Shown one piece after another: positions 16,969 to 26,684 of a DNA stretch of 64,000 nucleotides. Origin of the DNA: a virus; IMG/VR virus record IMGVR_UViG_3300020416_000001, positions 107,757 through 171,756 of that record; one strand, given 5' to 3'. Position numbers and translations under genes: made by a program. Each line of letters begins with the position of its first letter. Positions within the stretch are counted from its first letter, which is position 1. Below the pieces are notes generated by a model. The model searched no databases. It was not told the DNA's origin and saw only the letters and a list, made by a program, of their open reading frames with translations.

Positions 16969-17433
16969 ATGAATCAATTCACTTCAAGTGATCTAGATAG
17001 AATCTTACAAGCATCTAGGTCATACTCAGTCGGACTCGACAACATCTTCCACAGACTAGAGGCACGTGCCCTAGCAGACCACGAGAAAACATCTTACCCT
17101 CCATACAACCTGATCAAAGAAACAGATCATAGATGGGTCATCGAGGTAGCATTAGCAGGATTCAAACAGGAAGAGTTCGAGGTCGCAACAGAAACTAACG
17201 TCCTATCGATCAGGACAGTCGCAGAAAAGAACGATGATGATAGAGGTTATCTGCATAAAGGTGTAGCAAAAAGATCCTTTGCTAGGACATTCACACTTTC
17301 CGATGATGTCAAGATCGGTGATGTCAACTACGAAGACGGTCTATTGACCATCGTATTGAACAAGGTGGTACCTGACAGTCACAAGAGAAAGGTGTATAAT
17401 ATTGGATGTGGTTGCAAACCTGACTCTAATTGA
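16969..17433 (+). CDS. hsp20: Hsp20 small heat-shock protein
   Basis: A 154-residue alpha-crystallin-domain chaperone. The core strands are WVIEVALAGFKQEEFEV and VNYEDGLLTIVLNK (the conserved G-L end motif). The start ATG 16969 has a strong AAGGAG site 4-9 nt upstream, so an upstream GTG-type start is not needed. Hsp20 is a hallmark cyanophage gene. A role in protecting host or capsid proteins is inferred. The late promoter suggests late expression. Confidence 0.94.
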   Translation: MNQFTSSDLDRILQASRSYSVGLDNIFHRLEARALADHEKTSYPPYNLIKETDHRWVIEVALAGFKQEEFEVATETNVLSIRTVAEKNDDDRGYLHKGVAKRSFARTFTLSDDVKIGDVNYEDGLLTIVLNKVVPDSHKRKVYNIGCGCKPDSN

Positions 17434-17618
17434 AGAAAAAACTAGTCGCACTGTTCACCAGTACATTCACTCATCTGTTCCTGATCGTCTCAGGAACTTT
17501 GATCATTATTGAATTCGCTCATCTTCGTGCTCATAAGAGTTACGAGATAGATGTCCACGGTTATGTAAAGCAATTTTGCAGACTGAATGACTGTGAAAAA
17601 CTGAACTCTGAACTGTGA
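17430..17618 (+). CDS. Small membrane protein, TTG start
   Basis: 62 residues starting at TTG that overlaps the hsp20 TGA (TTGA). Basic N terminus KKKLVALF, one membrane helix (HLFLIVSGTLIIIEFAHL), and a short Cys-containing C-terminal part (FCRLNDC), probably periplasmic. No known family. Followed by an intrinsic terminator. Confidence 0.6.
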   Translation: MKKKLVALFTSTFTHLFLIVSGTLIIIEFAHLRAHKSYEIDVHGYVKQFCRLNDCEKLNSEL

Positions 17619-17637
17619 CTATATAATGCACAACAGA

Positions 17638-17662
17638 AGAGACCCCTTCGGGTCTCTTTTTC
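17638..17662 (+). terminator. Intrinsic terminator after the hsp20 unit
   Basis: AGAGACCC (17638-17645), loop CTTC, GGGTCTCT (17650-17657) followed by T5. A TATAAT (17622-17627) lies just upstream of the hairpin. Confidence 0.85.
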
Positions 17663-17677
17663 TATGGAGTCTTTTTA

Positions 17678-17917
17678 ATGAATCACTATGTGAACTGCGC
17701 TCCAAGGGGGAGCGACGATTACGAATCGATTACACTCGATGTTCCAACTAAAAATGTTGAAGAGGTTTTGCATCTAGCAAGAACCCTCGCCGATGAGCAT
17801 AACGTGGATGTTCGTAGAGCATTCTCTGATATTGTTCGTGGTGTTTACCATAACCTAACTGAAAATTATGACAGTAAAAATCGTAAGAATGATCAACGGC
17901 GAAGACGTCATCGCTGA
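17678..17917 (+). CDS. Small protein, 79 residues
   Basis: A soluble, charged protein with a helical middle (VEEVLHLARTLADEHNVDVRRAF) and a very basic C terminus (NDQRRRRHR). It overlaps the next gene by 50 nt. No domain recognised. Confidence 0.6.
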   Translation: MNHYVNCAPRGSDDYESITLDVPTKNVEEVLHLARTLADEHNVDVRRAFSDIVRGVYHNLTENYDSKNRKNDQRRRRHR

Positions 17918-18218
17918 TGTTCAAGAAGCATATCCTGAGGAGAAAGCATACTCTCCTATTGGTTACCTGATGAAGGATCCTTATCAAGTAAATCTACACG
18001 CTGCAGCAGAAATGCTGTTTGAAGGAACCCAAGCAGAACCACAGAAAATCAATGACCTGAACTTGGAATTGTTTCCTTGGATCCCACTTTCCAAAAATAA
18101 TGCTACACTAGTAGTATTGAGCAACGTCGCTACAATCTACAATCCACACCCTGAGGTGGAATCAAAATGGAAAACTTGTATCAAAGGTAATGACACCACT
18201 GAAAATAATCCTACTTAA
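17868..18218 (+). CDS. Small beta-rich protein (Sm-like pattern)
   Basis: 116 residues starting MTVKIVRMINGEDVIADVQE, a strand-turn-strand with GED that resembles a family of small proteins I associate with T4-like cyanophages, and loosely the Sm/Hfq fold. The following 78-residue gene has a similar strand pattern. An RNA-binding role is only a guess. It lies between the hsp20 unit and DNA polymerase, with overlaps on both sides. Confidence 0.65.
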   Translation: MTVKIVRMINGEDVIADVQEAYPEEKAYSPIGYLMKDPYQVNLHAAAEMLFEGTQAEPQKINDLNLELFPWIPLSKNNATLVVLSNVATIYNPHPEVESKWKTCIKGNDTTENNPT

Positions 18219-18426
18219 GGATCACACACACCTGATAGGTGCAGTCACAGAACTAGATGAGGAACCTTCATACCTCATCTCAGACTGTATGAAAATTGAT
18301 GATGGTAACTACATCAAGTATCCTCTCTACACTGACCAACGTGACATCTTCTTGACTTCTGACGTGGTTTTGACTATAGTTGAACCGTCTGAAGAGACCT
18401 TGACAAACTACAAGAAGGCACTTTGA
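18190..18426 (+). CDS. Small beta-rich protein upstream of DNA polymerase
   Basis: 78 residues beginning MTPLKIILLKDHTHLIGAV, with strands and charged loops similar to the preceding gene. Its TGA overlaps the TTG start of gene 43 (TTGA), so it is translationally coupled to the polymerase. No established function. Confidence 0.62.
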   Translation: MTPLKIILLKDHTHLIGAVTELDEEPSYLISDCMKIDDGNYIKYPLYTDQRDIFLTSDVVLTIVEPSEETLTNYKKAL

Positions 18427-20900
18427 GTTCAGTTTATACAAACGTAACATTGCTAGGCGACTCCATCCTGTGTCGTGGATACGAGGATGGTGTACCTATT
18501 CAATACAAAGAAATCATCAAACCAACATTGTACGTTCCCTCACCGAAAGGTAAGTGGAGAACTCTTGAGGGCGAGAAGATGGCACCTGTCAAACAAGACG
18601 GTGCTAAGCGTGCTCGTGAATTCATTGAGAAGTACAAGGGGGTTGATGGTTTTGAAGTGCACGGTTACGAACGATTTGTATATCAGTGGATCTCTGAGAA
18701 ATACCCTCAGGATATGAGGGCGAACCTTGACCAGATGAAAATCTATACGATTGACATCGAGGTTGCTTGTGAAAATGGTTTCCCAGATACCGAAGCGTGT
18801 CAAGAAGAGATGCTTCTTATTACTATTAAAGATCTTAGTAGTGGTAAGTACATCACTTGGGGTACACGTGAGGCAAAGATAGAGACAGAGTATCGTGTCT
18901 TTTGGACCGAGCAGGAGATGTTGACTGACTTCCATAATTGGTGGGTAGAAAACACTCCTGATATAGTGACTGGTTGGAACTGTAATCTGTATGACATCCC
19001 CTATATCTGCCGTCGTATTGAACGTGTGCTAGGAGAGAAGTGGCAAAAATCACTCTCACCTTGGAACAAGGTCAATATGCGTGAGGTATTCATCAAGGGT
19101 CGTAAGAACTTGTCTTACAGCATCCTTGGAGTTAGCATTCTGGATTACCTTGATCTATACCGAAAGTTTACATATACCAACCAAGAGTCATACCGTCTTG
19201 ACCATATTGCATTCGTCGAACTAGATGAACGCAAGTTAGATCACAGCGAGTTTGAAAACTTCAAAGCATTCTATACGGATGACTGGCAGAAGTTTGTAGA
19301 GTACAACATCCACGACGTTGAACTGGTAGATCGTCTTGAGCACAAGATGAAACTACTTGAACTTGCTGTGGTTATGGCATACGATGCCAAAGTAAACTTC
19401 GAAGATGTGTACTCACAGGTTCGTATGTGGGACACTCTCATTTACAACTACCTCAAGGAGCGTAAGATCTGTGTCCCTCCCAGACAAGAGAGCAACAAGA
19501 ATGACAAGTATGCGGGAGCATATGTCAAAGAACCTAAACCAGGTCTTTATGAATGGGTGGTTTCGTTTGACCTTAACTCTCTCTATCCTCATCTCATTAT
19601 GCAATATAATATTTCACCTGAGACCCTCATCGACACCAGACACCCCTCCGCCAGTGTTGATGGACTGCTCAATAAAGAGATACGAATCAGTGGAGATTAC
19701 TGTGTGTGTGCCAACAGAGCACAATACAGGAAGGACATCCAAGGATTCCTACCAAAGATGATGCAAAAGATCTACGATGAACGTGTGATCTATAAGAAGA
19801 AGATGATCAAGGCGAAGAAAGAATATGAGAAGACTGGTAACAAAAAGTTACAGGATGATATTTCTGCCTTCAACAATATACAGATGGCGCGAAAGATTCA
19901 GTTGAACTCTGCATATGGTGCTATTGGTAACCAATACTTTAGGTATTATAACCTAGCAAATGCCGAAGCAATCACTCTTTCGGGTCAGGTTTCTATCCGT
20001 TGGATCGAAAATAAGATGAATACTTATCTAAATAATCTACTCAACACGGAAAAGGAGGATTATGTCATTGCATCTGACACTGACTCAATCTATCTTAACC
20101 TTGGACCTCTTGTTGATAAATTTTTTGGTAGTAAGTGTGGCGATAAAGACGCAGTTGTGGGGATACTTGACAAGATCTGCCAAGAGAAGATTGAACCCTA
20201 CATTGATAAGTCTTACGCGGAACTCGCGTCGTATGTATCGGCGTATGACCAAAAAATGAAGATGAAGAGGGAGACCATTGCCAACAAAGGTATATGGACT
20301 GCCAAGAAAAGATACATTCTCAATGCCTACGACATCGAAGGAGTCAGGTTTGCTGACCCTAAACTTAAAATGATGGGTATTGAGGCAGTTAAATCATCCA
20401 CACCTGCTGCCTGCAGGACAGCAATTAAGGATGCTATGAAGGTGATTATGAATGGTACCGAAGACGATACCCAAGAATTCATTTCAAACTTCAGAAACAA
20501 ATTTGAGAAACTATCAGCAGAAGAGATTGCATTCCCACGTGGATGTAATGGTCTGTCAAAGTTCTCAAATCCTGCTACAATATACTCAAAGGGAACTCCT
20601 ATCCACGTGAGAGGAGCACTCCTATACAATTTCTATATCAAGAAGAACAAACTATCTCATAAGTTCCCTCTGATTCAAGAGGGAGAGAAGGTTAAGTTCC
20701 TCTACTTGAAGACCCCTAACAAAATCCAAGAGAACGTTGTCAGTTTCTTTCAAACTCTGCCGAAAGAATTTGGTCTTGACAAGTCCATAGATTATGACCT
20801 ACAATTCCAGAAGAGTTTCCTTGACCCATTACAGGTTATTATGGATACTATCAACTGGAAAGCAGAGAAGATTGCTAACCTAGACGAATTTTTCCTATGA
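18423..20900 (+). CDS. 43: gp43 DNA polymerase (family B)
   Basis: An 825-residue family B replicative polymerase. The 3'-5' exonuclease motif I is [12 protein letters not shown] (near residue 107). Polymerase motif A is [15 protein letters not shown], motif [14 protein letters not shown], and motif [16 protein letters not shown] motif follows ([16 protein letters not shown]). It starts at TTG overlapping the upstream TGA and ends in an ATGA overlap with uvsX. Shorter than T4 gp43 (898) but complete in motifs. Confidence 0.98.
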   Translation: MSSVYTNVTLLGDSILCRGYEDGVPIQYKEIIKPTLYVPSPKGKWRTLEGEKMAPVKQDGAKRAREFIEKYKGVDGFEVHGYERFVYQWISEKYPQDMRANLDQMKIYTIDIEVACENGFPDTEACQEEMLLITIKDLSSGKYITWGTREAKIETEYRVFWTEQEMLTDFHNWWVENTPDIVTGWNCNLYDIPYICRRIERVLGEKWQKSLSPWNKVNMREVFIKGRKNLSYSILGVSILDYLDLYRKFTYTNQESYRLDHIAFVELDERKLDHSEFENFKAFYTDDWQKFVEYNIHDVELVDRLEHKMKLLELAVVMAYDAKVNFEDVYSQVRMWDTLIYNYLKERKICVPPRQESNKNDKYAGAYVKEPKPGLYEWVVSFDLNSLYPHLIMQYNISPETLIDTRHPSASVDGLLNKEIRISGDYCVCANRAQYRKDIQGFLPKMMQKIYDERVIYKKKMIKAKKEYEKTGNKKLQDDISAFNNIQMARKIQLNSAYGAIGNQYFRYYNLANAEAITLSGQVSIRWIENKMNTYLNNLLNTEKEDYVIASDTDSIYLNLGPLVDKFFGSKCGDKDAVVGILDKICQEKIEPYIDKSYAELASYVSAYDQKMKMKRETIANKGIWTAKKRYILNAYDIEGVRFADPKLKMMGIEAVKSSTPAACRTAIKDAMKVIMNGTEDDTQEFISNFRNKFEKLSAEEIAFPRGCNGLSKFSNPATIYSKGTPIHVRGALLYNFYIKKNKLSHKFPLIQEGEKVKFLYLKTPNKIQENVVSFFQTLPKEFGLDKSIDYDLQFQKSFLDPLQVIMDTINWKAEKIANLDEFFL

Positions 20901-21913
20901 CATTCTTACAGACCATTATCAAAGACATCGGCAATGACTATGCTTCAGTTGTAAGCGAGGGTGTTGCTGCAGGTGATGTAACATCGTTTGTTGATACTGG
21001 TTCATATATTTTCAATGCTCTTGTAAGTGGTTCGATCTATGGAGGTTTGCCTTCAAACAGGATCACCGCTATTGCAGGAGAGAGCAGCACAGGTAAAACA
21101 TTTTTTACCTTGAGTGTTGTTCGTAGTTTTTTAGAAAAAAATCCTGACGGTATCGTCTTGTATTTTGAATCTGAATCTGCTGTATCTAAAGATCTGTTGG
21201 AGACCAGAGGCATCGATTCTAATCGTGTCGCTGTCATCCCTGTCGTAACTGTACAGGAGTTTAGAACTCAAGCACTCAAGACTCTGAAGAACTATTCCAA
21301 GATGGATCCTGCAGATCGTAAACCTATGATGTTCTGTCTGGACTCACTTGGTAACCTTTCTACTTCTAAAGAACTAGCAGACAGCGAGGAAGGTAAAGAC
21401 ACTAGAGATATGACACGTGCACAGGTTGTTAAGGCAATCTTCCGTGTTCTTACTCTGGAACTTGGTCGCTGTGATGTACCTTTGATTGTAACAAATCATA
21501 CATATGATGTAGTGGGTGCTTACATTCCAACCAAAGAAATGGGTGGAGGGTCAGGTCTTAAGTATGCAGCAAGTACAATTATCTACCTGTCCAAATCCAA
21601 GGAACGTGACTCCAAAAAGGAGATCGTTGGAAATATCATTAAGTGTATGACTCAAAAGTCACGCTTCACAAAAGAAAACACAAAAGTAGAAACGAGGTTA
21701 TTCTATGACGCAAGGGGACTGGACAAATATTATGGACTATTGGAGTTGGGTGAGAAGTATGGAGTCTTCGAGCGGAGGGGGAATAGGATTGTTGTTGGTG
21801 AATCTTCCGTTTTTCCTTCTGTTATTCTTGCCAATCCTGAGAAATATTTCACCGAAGAAATAATGTCCAAACTAGAAGAGGCAGCAAAGTCTGAGTTTGC
21901 ATATGGATCCTGA
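20897..21913 (+). CDS. uvsX: UvsX RecA-like recombinase
   Basis: A 338-residue strand-exchange ATPase. Walker [12 protein letters not shown] is at residues 60-70, and a Walker B-like [11 protein letters not shown] follows near 145. The L2-like region includes [20 protein letters not shown]4 UvsX (391) drives recombination-dependent replication with gp32 and UvsY. The C terminus is acidic. It overlaps gene 43 by 4 nt and the next gene by about 11 nt. Confidence 0.96.
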   Translation: MTFLQTIIKDIGNDYASVVSEGVAAGDVTSFVDTGSYIFNALVSGSIYGGLPSNRITAIAGESSTGKTFFTLSVVRSFLEKNPDGIVLYFESESAVSKDLLETRGIDSNRVAVIPVVTVQEFRTQALKTLKNYSKMDPADRKPMMFCLDSLGNLSTSKELADSEEGKDTRDMTRAQVVKAIFRVLTLELGRCDVPLIVTNHTYDVVGAYIPTKEMGGGSGLKYAASTIIYLSKSKERDSKKEIVGNIIKCMTQKSRFTKENTKVETRLFYDARGLDKYYGLLELGEKYGVFERRGNRIVVGESSVFPSVILANPEKYFTEEIMSKLEEAAKSEFAYGS

Positions 21914-22460
21914 TCATTTTATCAGGGTTTATGATGACGCTCTTCCCGAAGTTGTTTGCACTAATGCAATCAGAATGTTCGAGGAAGAGTCTCTTGAAGA
22001 GTTTGATAGAGAGGGTCGCCCTACCTTCTCTCAATTTAATATCACAGATAAACTAGAGAAGACTGGTAACAAAGACTGGGATATTATTCAAACTGAAATG
22101 ATCAAATCTTCTCACGATTTTGTGCAGAAGTATATGGATGATTGTGATTGTAGGCAATACTTTCCTATGAGAACATCACTCGAACAATTCAGAATCAAAA
22201 GATACAGAGCAGAGACACAGGACCAATTCAAATGGCACGTCGATGTGGGAGACCATCAATCGGCAAAGCGTATGTTGGTTCTTTTCTGGTATCTTAATGA
22301 CGTTGAAGAGGGTGGAGAAACTGAATTCAAGACGATGAAAGTTTCTGCTAAACGTGGTAGACTATTGATGTTCCCACCCACGTGGACATATCCTCACGCA
22401 GGACTTCCTGCAATCTCTAACACAAAATACATCGCGGGAACTTACATACACTATGTCTAA
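21903..22460 (+). CDS. 2OG-Fe(II) oxygenase, prolyl-hydroxylase type (fifth)
   Basis: A 185-residue protein with the canonical P4H triad: HVD (WHVDVGDH, about residues 109-116), a distal His in WTYPHAG, and a terminal strand [11 protein letters not shown] with the 2OG-binding Lys position. The segment [18 protein letters not shown] is diagnostic for the P4Hc fold. ATG 21903 is preferred over a TTG at 21897. It is of a different subfamily from the four His-rich copies upstream. Inserted between uvsX and gene 41. Confidence 0.85.
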   Translation: MDPDHFIRVYDDALPEVVCTNAIRMFEEESLEEFDREGRPTFSQFNITDKLEKTGNKDWDIIQTEMIKSSHDFVQKYMDDCDCRQYFPMRTSLEQFRIKRYRAETQDQFKWHVDVGDHQSAKRMLVLFWYLNDVEEGGETEFKTMKVSAKRGRLLMFPPTWTYPHAGLPAISNTKYIAGTYIHYV

Positions 22461-23835
22461 TTCTGTAGAAGATCTCGTTGTATCATCTTTATTGCACAAC
22501 GTAGACTTCACGAGGAAAACACTTCCTCACATCAAAACAGAATACTTTGAAAACTACAACAACAAAGTAATCTATGAGGAACTCAGTTCCTATTTTACTG
22601 AGTACGATAGTCTTCCATCTAAGGAAGCACTTCGTATTGAGATCGAGTCTCGTAGTGATCTAAATGAAACTACTTTCACTGAGATCAAACAGACTATTGA
22701 TCTTTCAACTGAAGAACCACACGAGATTGATTGGTTAGTACACACCTCTGAGAAATGGTGCCGTGATCGTGCCATTTATAATGCACTCCTAGAGTCTATT
22801 CAGATTGCTGATGGTAACTCTGAGACACAGGGTCGTGATGCTATCCCTTCTATCCTTTCAAATGCTCTATCTGTCTCTTTTGATAATTCTGTTGGTCACG
22901 ACTATCTTGATGATAGTGATCAACGTTACCAGTATTATCACAGGGTAGAAGAAAAGATTCCTTTTGATATTGAATTACTCAACAAGGTTACTAAGGGTGG
23001 TCTATCAAAGAAGACATTGAACGTAGCACTTGCAGGTACAGGTGTTGGTAAGAGTTTGTTTATGTGTCATTGTGCTGCTGCTAATCTTGCTGCAGGATAC
23101 AACGTGTTATACATCACGTTGGAAATGGCAGAGGAAAAGATTGCTGAGCGTATTGATGCTAACCTTCTCAATGTAAACGTACAACAATTAGAGACACTAC
23201 CTAAACCAATGTTCGATTCTAAGATCGAAAAGGTTCAAAAGAAAACACAGGGTCGTCTTCTAATTAAAGAATATCCAACTGCATCTGCACACGTAGGACA
23301 CTTCAAGTCTTTGCTACAAGAACTTTCTATCAAGAAATCATTTGTACCTGACATCATCTATGTGGACTACCTTAACATTTGTAGTTCATCAAGATATAAA
23401 GGTGCTATAGTAAACTCGTACACATTTGTAAAAGCGATTGCTGAAGAACTACGTGGACTTGCAGGTGAACATAATGTCCCAATCGTATCCGCTACTCAAA
23501 CTACTCGTAGTGGTTATGGCAATTCTGATGTTGACCTGACAGATACTTCGGAGTCATTTGGACTCCCTGCAACAGCAGACTTTATGGTTGCTCTCATCTC
23601 TACCGAAGAGATGGAAGAGTTGAATCAGATTATGGTGAAACAACTGAAGAATAGATATAATGACCCCACAGTCAACAAGAGATTTGTTGTGGGTATTGAC
23701 AGAGCGAAGATGCGTCTGTATGATTGTGAAGAGCAAAAGAAGATTGTCGATTCTGGTCAACCAGAAGAGACAGTTGATGCATCTGACATCCTATCCTTCT
23801 CTAACACCAAAAACTTTAACGATTTCAAAATTTAA
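22453..23835 (+). CDS. 41: gp41 replicative DNA helicase
   Basis: A 460-residue DnaB-family helicase. The N-terminal helical domain (1-150) precedes the RecA core: Walker A ALAGTGVGKSLFMCH near residue 193, Walker B IIYVDYLNIC, and the segment IVSATQTTRSG. T4 gp41 (475 residues) unwinds the fork as a hexamer and works with primase gp61, encoded at 34956-35954. It overlaps the preceding gene by 8 nt. Confidence 0.97.
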   Translation: MSNSVEDLVVSSLLHNVDFTRKTLPHIKTEYFENYNNKVIYEELSSYFTEYDSLPSKEALRIEIESRSDLNETTFTEIKQTIDLSTEEPHEIDWLVHTSEKWCRDRAIYNALLESIQIADGNSETQGRDAIPSILSNALSVSFDNSVGHDYLDDSDQRYQYYHRVEEKIPFDIELLNKVTKGGLSKKTLNVALAGTGVGKSLFMCHCAAANLAAGYNVLYITLEMAEEKIAERIDANLLNVNVQQLETLPKPMFDSKIEKVQKKTQGRLLIKEYPTASAHVGHFKSLLQELSIKKSFVPDIIYVDYLNICSSSRYKGAIVNSYTFVKAIAEELRGLAGEHNVPIVSATQTTRSGYGNSDVDLTDTSESFGLPATADFMVALISTEEMEELNQIMVKQLKNRYNDPTVNKRFVVGIDRAKMRLYDCEEQKKIVDSGQPEETVDASDILSFSNTKNFNDFKI

Positions 23836-23837
23836 TT

Positions 23838-24416
23838 ATGGGTATTGAACAACCTACCGAAGCAGACTTCCGAGAAGAACCCGCCAAATCTAAGGTGGAA
23901 GACTTCGAAAATCCTGCCGATAGGATTCCTGACGGGTTTCGTGAACCTCAAGGGTTTCAAGCAAAGAAAGTTGACGAACGACGTAAGAAAAGTAAAAAGA
24001 AAAATGAACCCTTTGAGGTTGATTACAAACAGTATCTCAAATTTGTAGATACAACCACTAGCAAAGAGTCGAAAGACTTTGATACACTCATCGAACGTTA
24101 TGAAGCACTTAAAGAAAGTGGATGTGATATTGAACGTCTTGACACTGCTGCATCGGGTCTTGTTGCTGAGGGCGGAGAGTTTATGGAGATCGTTAAGAAA
24201 CTCAAGTTCCAAGGCAAACCCTGGAATGAGGACAACAAAGAACACCTCATCATCGAACTGGGTGATGTGATGTGGTATGTTGCTAACGCTTGTATCGCAC
24301 TCGGTGTTGATCTTGATGAAGTTTGTTTCCGTAACACAGTCAAACTTGCAACACGCTATCCTGAGGGAGAGTTCACAGTTGTTAGATCTGAAAACCGTAA
24401 GAAGGGGGACAGGTAA
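23838..24416 (+). CDS. mazG: MazG-like nucleotide pyrophosphohydrolase
   Basis: A 192-residue protein. Residues 1-65 are charged and disordered. The MazG fold follows with metal-binding EGGEFMEIVKKLKFQGK (about 110-126) and ELGDVMWYVANA (E and D ligands), ending NTVKLATRYPEGEF. MazG is a hallmark cyanophage auxiliary enzyme that hydrolyses nucleoside triphosphates. Proposed roles are in (p)ppGpp or dNTP pool control. Stop overlaps the next ATG (TAATG). Confidence 0.92.
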   Translation: MGIEQPTEADFREEPAKSKVEDFENPADRIPDGFREPQGFQAKKVDERRKKSKKKNEPFEVDYKQYLKFVDTTTSKESKDFDTLIERYEALKESGCDIERLDTAASGLVAEGGEFMEIVKKLKFQGKPWNEDNKEHLIIELGDVMWYVANACIALGVDLDEVCFRNTVKLATRYPEGEFTVVRSENRKKGDR

Positions 24417-24508
24417 TGGAACTTTTAATTGGCACAGCGTGTGTTGGTGCAACAATGTACTATGGTTATCTTATGGCAAAATACTTTGATGCAAAGGAGG
24501 GCAAGTAA
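24416..24508 (+). CDS. Tiny membrane peptide, 30 residues
   Basis: Fits exactly between mazG and the next gene with TAATG junctions at both ends. One hydrophobic helix (LLIGTACVGATMYYGYLMA) and a charged tail (KYFDAKEGK). The GGAGG inside its 3' end serves as the ribosome-binding site of the next gene. Function unknown. Confidence 0.55.
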   Translation: MELLIGTACVGATMYYGYLMAKYFDAKEGK

Positions 24509-24720
24509 TGGGTGCTGAAATGTATGCAATTCCTCTAATGCTTGGTCAAGCAGCAAATGCGTGGAACGCAATCTCTTGGGAAGAATCTATTCCATTCCTA
24601 ATTACTCTTATTGGTCTCTACTGGGTCAAGGTAAAGATTGATTCATCAGTTGGACTCAGTAAGAAGAAAGGAAGACAACTCAAGAATATTATTAAGGAGG
24701 CAATAGAAGAGACTAAATGA
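24508..24720 (+). CDS. Small membrane protein, 70 residues
   Basis: An N-terminal amphipathic part is followed by one membrane helix (IPFLITLIGLYWVKVKI) and a basic/acidic cytoplasmic tail (KKKGRQLKNIIKEAIEE). It has a good GGAGG site and an ATGA overlap with the next gene. No family recognised. Confidence 0.6.
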   Translation: MGAEMYAIPLMLGQAANAWNAISWEESIPFLITLIGLYWVKVKIDSSVGLSKKKGRQLKNIIKEAIEETK

Positions 24721-25004
24721 TTTTTTGGATTGGTTTCACCCTTATGGTTTTGAATGAGGGTTTTGTAATGATGCGTCACGTATCTCCTTGGTTTGGAAGA
24801 CGAAGGGATGACATCATCGCAAAGATTGGATCTAATGCTTGGTATAGATTACACGGTACATTAGATTACGCTTGGATTGCACTAGTCACTATTGGATTGA
24901 TCGTTTGTCCTAACAGACTGAATCATATAGCAGCACTAGCAGTCTTTTGGATAGGTTCTTTCTCAGTATTCTATCTACCTAGATGGAAGAGACGCAGGAG
25001 ATAA
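24717..25004 (+). CDS. Small membrane protein with about three helices
   Basis: 95 residues: helix 1 at about 1-20, helix 2 around 50-65 (YAWIALVTIGLIVCP), helix 3 around 70-87, and a C-terminal WKRRRR. Together with the two preceding ORFs it forms a small membrane-protein unit downstream of mazG. Its stop is embedded in GATAAATA (25000-25007), a late-type element. Confidence 0.6.
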   Translation: MIFWIGFTLMVLNEGFVMMRHVSPWFGRRRDDIIAKIGSNAWYRLHGTLDYAWIALVTIGLIVCPNRLNHIAALAVFWIGSFSVFYLPRWKRRRR

Positions 25005-25030
25005 ATAAAACTGGTTCGAGATGGATCATT

Positions 25031-25057
25031 GGGGGGTGCTTGACACCCTCCTTTTTT
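25031..25057 (+). terminator. Intrinsic terminator
   Basis: GGGGGGTG (25031-25038), loop CTTGA, CACCCTCC (25044-25051), one G-T wobble, then T6. It ends the mazG-side transcript and shares bases with the next promoter. Confidence 0.85.
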
Positions 25058-25067
25058 ATGCTATACT
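25040..25067 (+). promoter_or_regulatory. Sigma70-type promoter TTGACA-N16-TATACT
   Basis: Consensus -35 TTGACA (25040-25045) lies inside the terminator loop and stem. The -10 TATACT (25062-25067) has a TG extension (TGCTATACT). It would transcribe the 25068-25289 leader. Confidence 0.8.
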
Positions 25068-25289
25068 ATATTTGTAAGGCAAGGACGCTTGTTTTACTGG
25101 GAGTGACTGAATAACCCTGTTGGAATTAGGCGGGGTAATGTAAACGGTCAGGGGTGGTGCCCGCTTCTTCGGAAGAACTTCTTACCAGAAGGACTGTTGT
25201 TGTTATGTACTAATTTTCGCACTAGCGATTCCCATAACTTGTAGGTATAATGTATTCCTACCTCCCACCCAACCTTACATATCAGGTCT
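25068..25289 (+). ncRNA. Structured leader or small RNA of unknown type
   Basis: About 220 nt without a convincing gene between a strong promoter and the gene at 25290. It contains two consecutive hairpins: CTTC-TTCG-GAAG (25164-25175, UUCG tetraloop) and CTTCT-TACC-AGAAG (25178-25191). An inner TATAAT at 25246-25251 could serve the downstream gene separately. No known riboswitch class recognised. A 49-codon open stretch (25144-25293) lacks a standard start. Confidence 0.45.
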
Positions 25290-25817
25290 ATGAATATCTT
25301 CGTTACTGATCCTGATCCAATAGCATCTGCCAGAGTTTTACCTGACAAGCACATTGTCAAAATGCCCTTAGAAACCTGTCAGATGCTTTCTATTGTCGCA
25401 TCAGAGAAGTGGGGTCACGGTTTCGGTGACCTACCAAAACTTGACGGTACTCCTTACAAGACAGACAAGGGTGCCTTTCGTAATCATCCCTGTACAGTAT
25501 GGGCAAACAGTTTTGTACTCAACTGGCGATGGTTAATCACTCACGGTCTTGCACTTTGCAATGAATACACTCTTCGCTATGGTAAAATTCATTCGTGTCA
25601 ATCTACTATCGAACACGCACGTAAGATATTTCCTTGTGGCGATCCTACTGGCAGGAGTGGCAAGCATCCTACACCCTTCGCAAGAGCGATGTACGATGAA
25701 TTCAAACACGACCAGTCAATAGATACATTCACTGCATATAAAAGGTATATCGCTGCAAAACCTTGGGTCAAAGATAACTATCTTAGAATCCCAGAACGTA
25801 AACCAGATTGGGTTTGA
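25290..25817 (+). CDS. Conserved phage protein starting MNIFVTDPDP
   Basis: A 175-residue protein. The N-terminal pattern (TDPDPIASARVLPDKHIVKMPLET) resembles a family widespread in phages (consensus like DxDPxxxAxxxxDKHxxKMxxE), sometimes labelled a pyrimidine-dimer glycosylase, though I cannot confirm that. Conserved His, Asp and Lys near the N terminus suggest an enzyme. The body is Trp/His/Cys-rich with no membrane segment. Its TGA overlaps a GATAAATA element. Confidence 0.7.
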   Translation: MNIFVTDPDPIASARVLPDKHIVKMPLETCQMLSIVASEKWGHGFGDLPKLDGTPYKTDKGAFRNHPCTVWANSFVLNWRWLITHGLALCNEYTLRYGKIHSCQSTIEHARKIFPCGDPTGRSGKHPTPFARAMYDEFKHDQSIDTFTAYKRYIAAKPWVKDNYLRIPERKPDWV

Positions 25818-25823
25818 TAAATA
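25816..25823 (+). promoter_or_regulatory. Late-type element GATAAATA
   Basis: Overlaps the stop of the preceding gene and lies 20 nt before ATG 25844. Same form as at 13157 and 27877. Confidence 0.5.
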
Positions 25824-25843
25824 ATTAAAAATCTGCACCCGAA

Positions 25844-26677
25844 ATGGCAAACAAAGGGTTACAATTTGAACACGCAGTGATGTACTCGGCAACGAGTAAG
25901 ATAATTAACAAGAGTGCTCAGAACCAAAAAGACTTTGAACAAGCAGCAGGACGAATCAACGCTATCTCTGGCGACATTCGTGCTGCTGCTGATCGCATTG
26001 TTGAGTCAATGGCACCATCAGGTAATAATATTGAAGCGAGGCAAACATACTACAAGTCATTTGAAAAAATGTCTGGTGGTGGAGAAGAACCTAAGACTGA
26101 CGTCAAGTTTAAGTCAGGTGGTACGACCTACCTATGCTCTATGAAATGGGGTAAATCGTATCAGTTAACATCTGCAGGTATTGATAAGTCAACTGCAGTG
26201 TTTCAAAAAGTATTAGCAAAGACTGCTAAGGATTGTGGAGGTGGTGCAACTGATGCACAGACACTTGGATACCTACAACTAATCCTTGAGAAGATCAACA
26301 ACAAATGTGAGAACGCAAAAGGAACTGTAGATCAACCTACTGCTAAAAAGATACTAAGTGATATAAAAAAGGCAGGTGGATTGAATGAACAGTTACAAGA
26401 AGTGTTAGGTTCAAAGAAGAAACCTGATGGTGCTGCTGCATATGATTGTTTCAAGTATAATTTGACACACGAATGTATGACAGGTGCTTTGTTATTCAAT
26501 GGTGATGAAAGATCAGCAACACATATACTGACAGAGACAGGTGTAAAACCTATAGATGAGAAGGCAGTCAGAGACGTGATGAAACAGGCAGGTGTCAGGA
26601 TGGCATTGAAGGGCAGAGGTAAGGACAAAGTTACAGGTGTCCGTCAGAATGCCATTGTGATTCGATACGAGGTATAA
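25844..26677 (+). CDS. Hypothetical protein, 277 residues
   Basis: A soluble, Lys- and Ala-rich protein. The segment TDVKF...YLCSMKWGKSYQLTSAG (about 85-112) has the spacing of a beta-hairpin with a conserved D-x-K and could belong to a nuclease-like fold, but no catalytic set is certain. It precedes the ligase-like gene by 7 nt and is probably co-expressed with it from the late-type element. I do not recognise a named family. Confidence 0.65.
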   Translation: MANKGLQFEHAVMYSATSKIINKSAQNQKDFEQAAGRINAISGDIRAAADRIVESMAPSGNNIEARQTYYKSFEKMSGGGEEPKTDVKFKSGGTTYLCSMKWGKSYQLTSAGIDKSTAVFQKVLAKTAKDCGGGATDAQTLGYLQLILEKINNKCENAKGTVDQPTAKKILSDIKKAGGLNEQLQEVLGSKKKPDGAAAYDCFKYNLTHECMTGALLFNGDERSATHILTETGVKPIDEKAVRDVMKQAGVRMALKGRGKDKVTGVRQNAIVIRYEV

Positions 26678-26684
26678 TATAGGT

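Noticed and set aside
25148-25360. 70-codon - strand frame in the 25-kb leader
   Set aside because: Runs antisense into the start of the 25290 gene, no ribosome-binding site, no motif.
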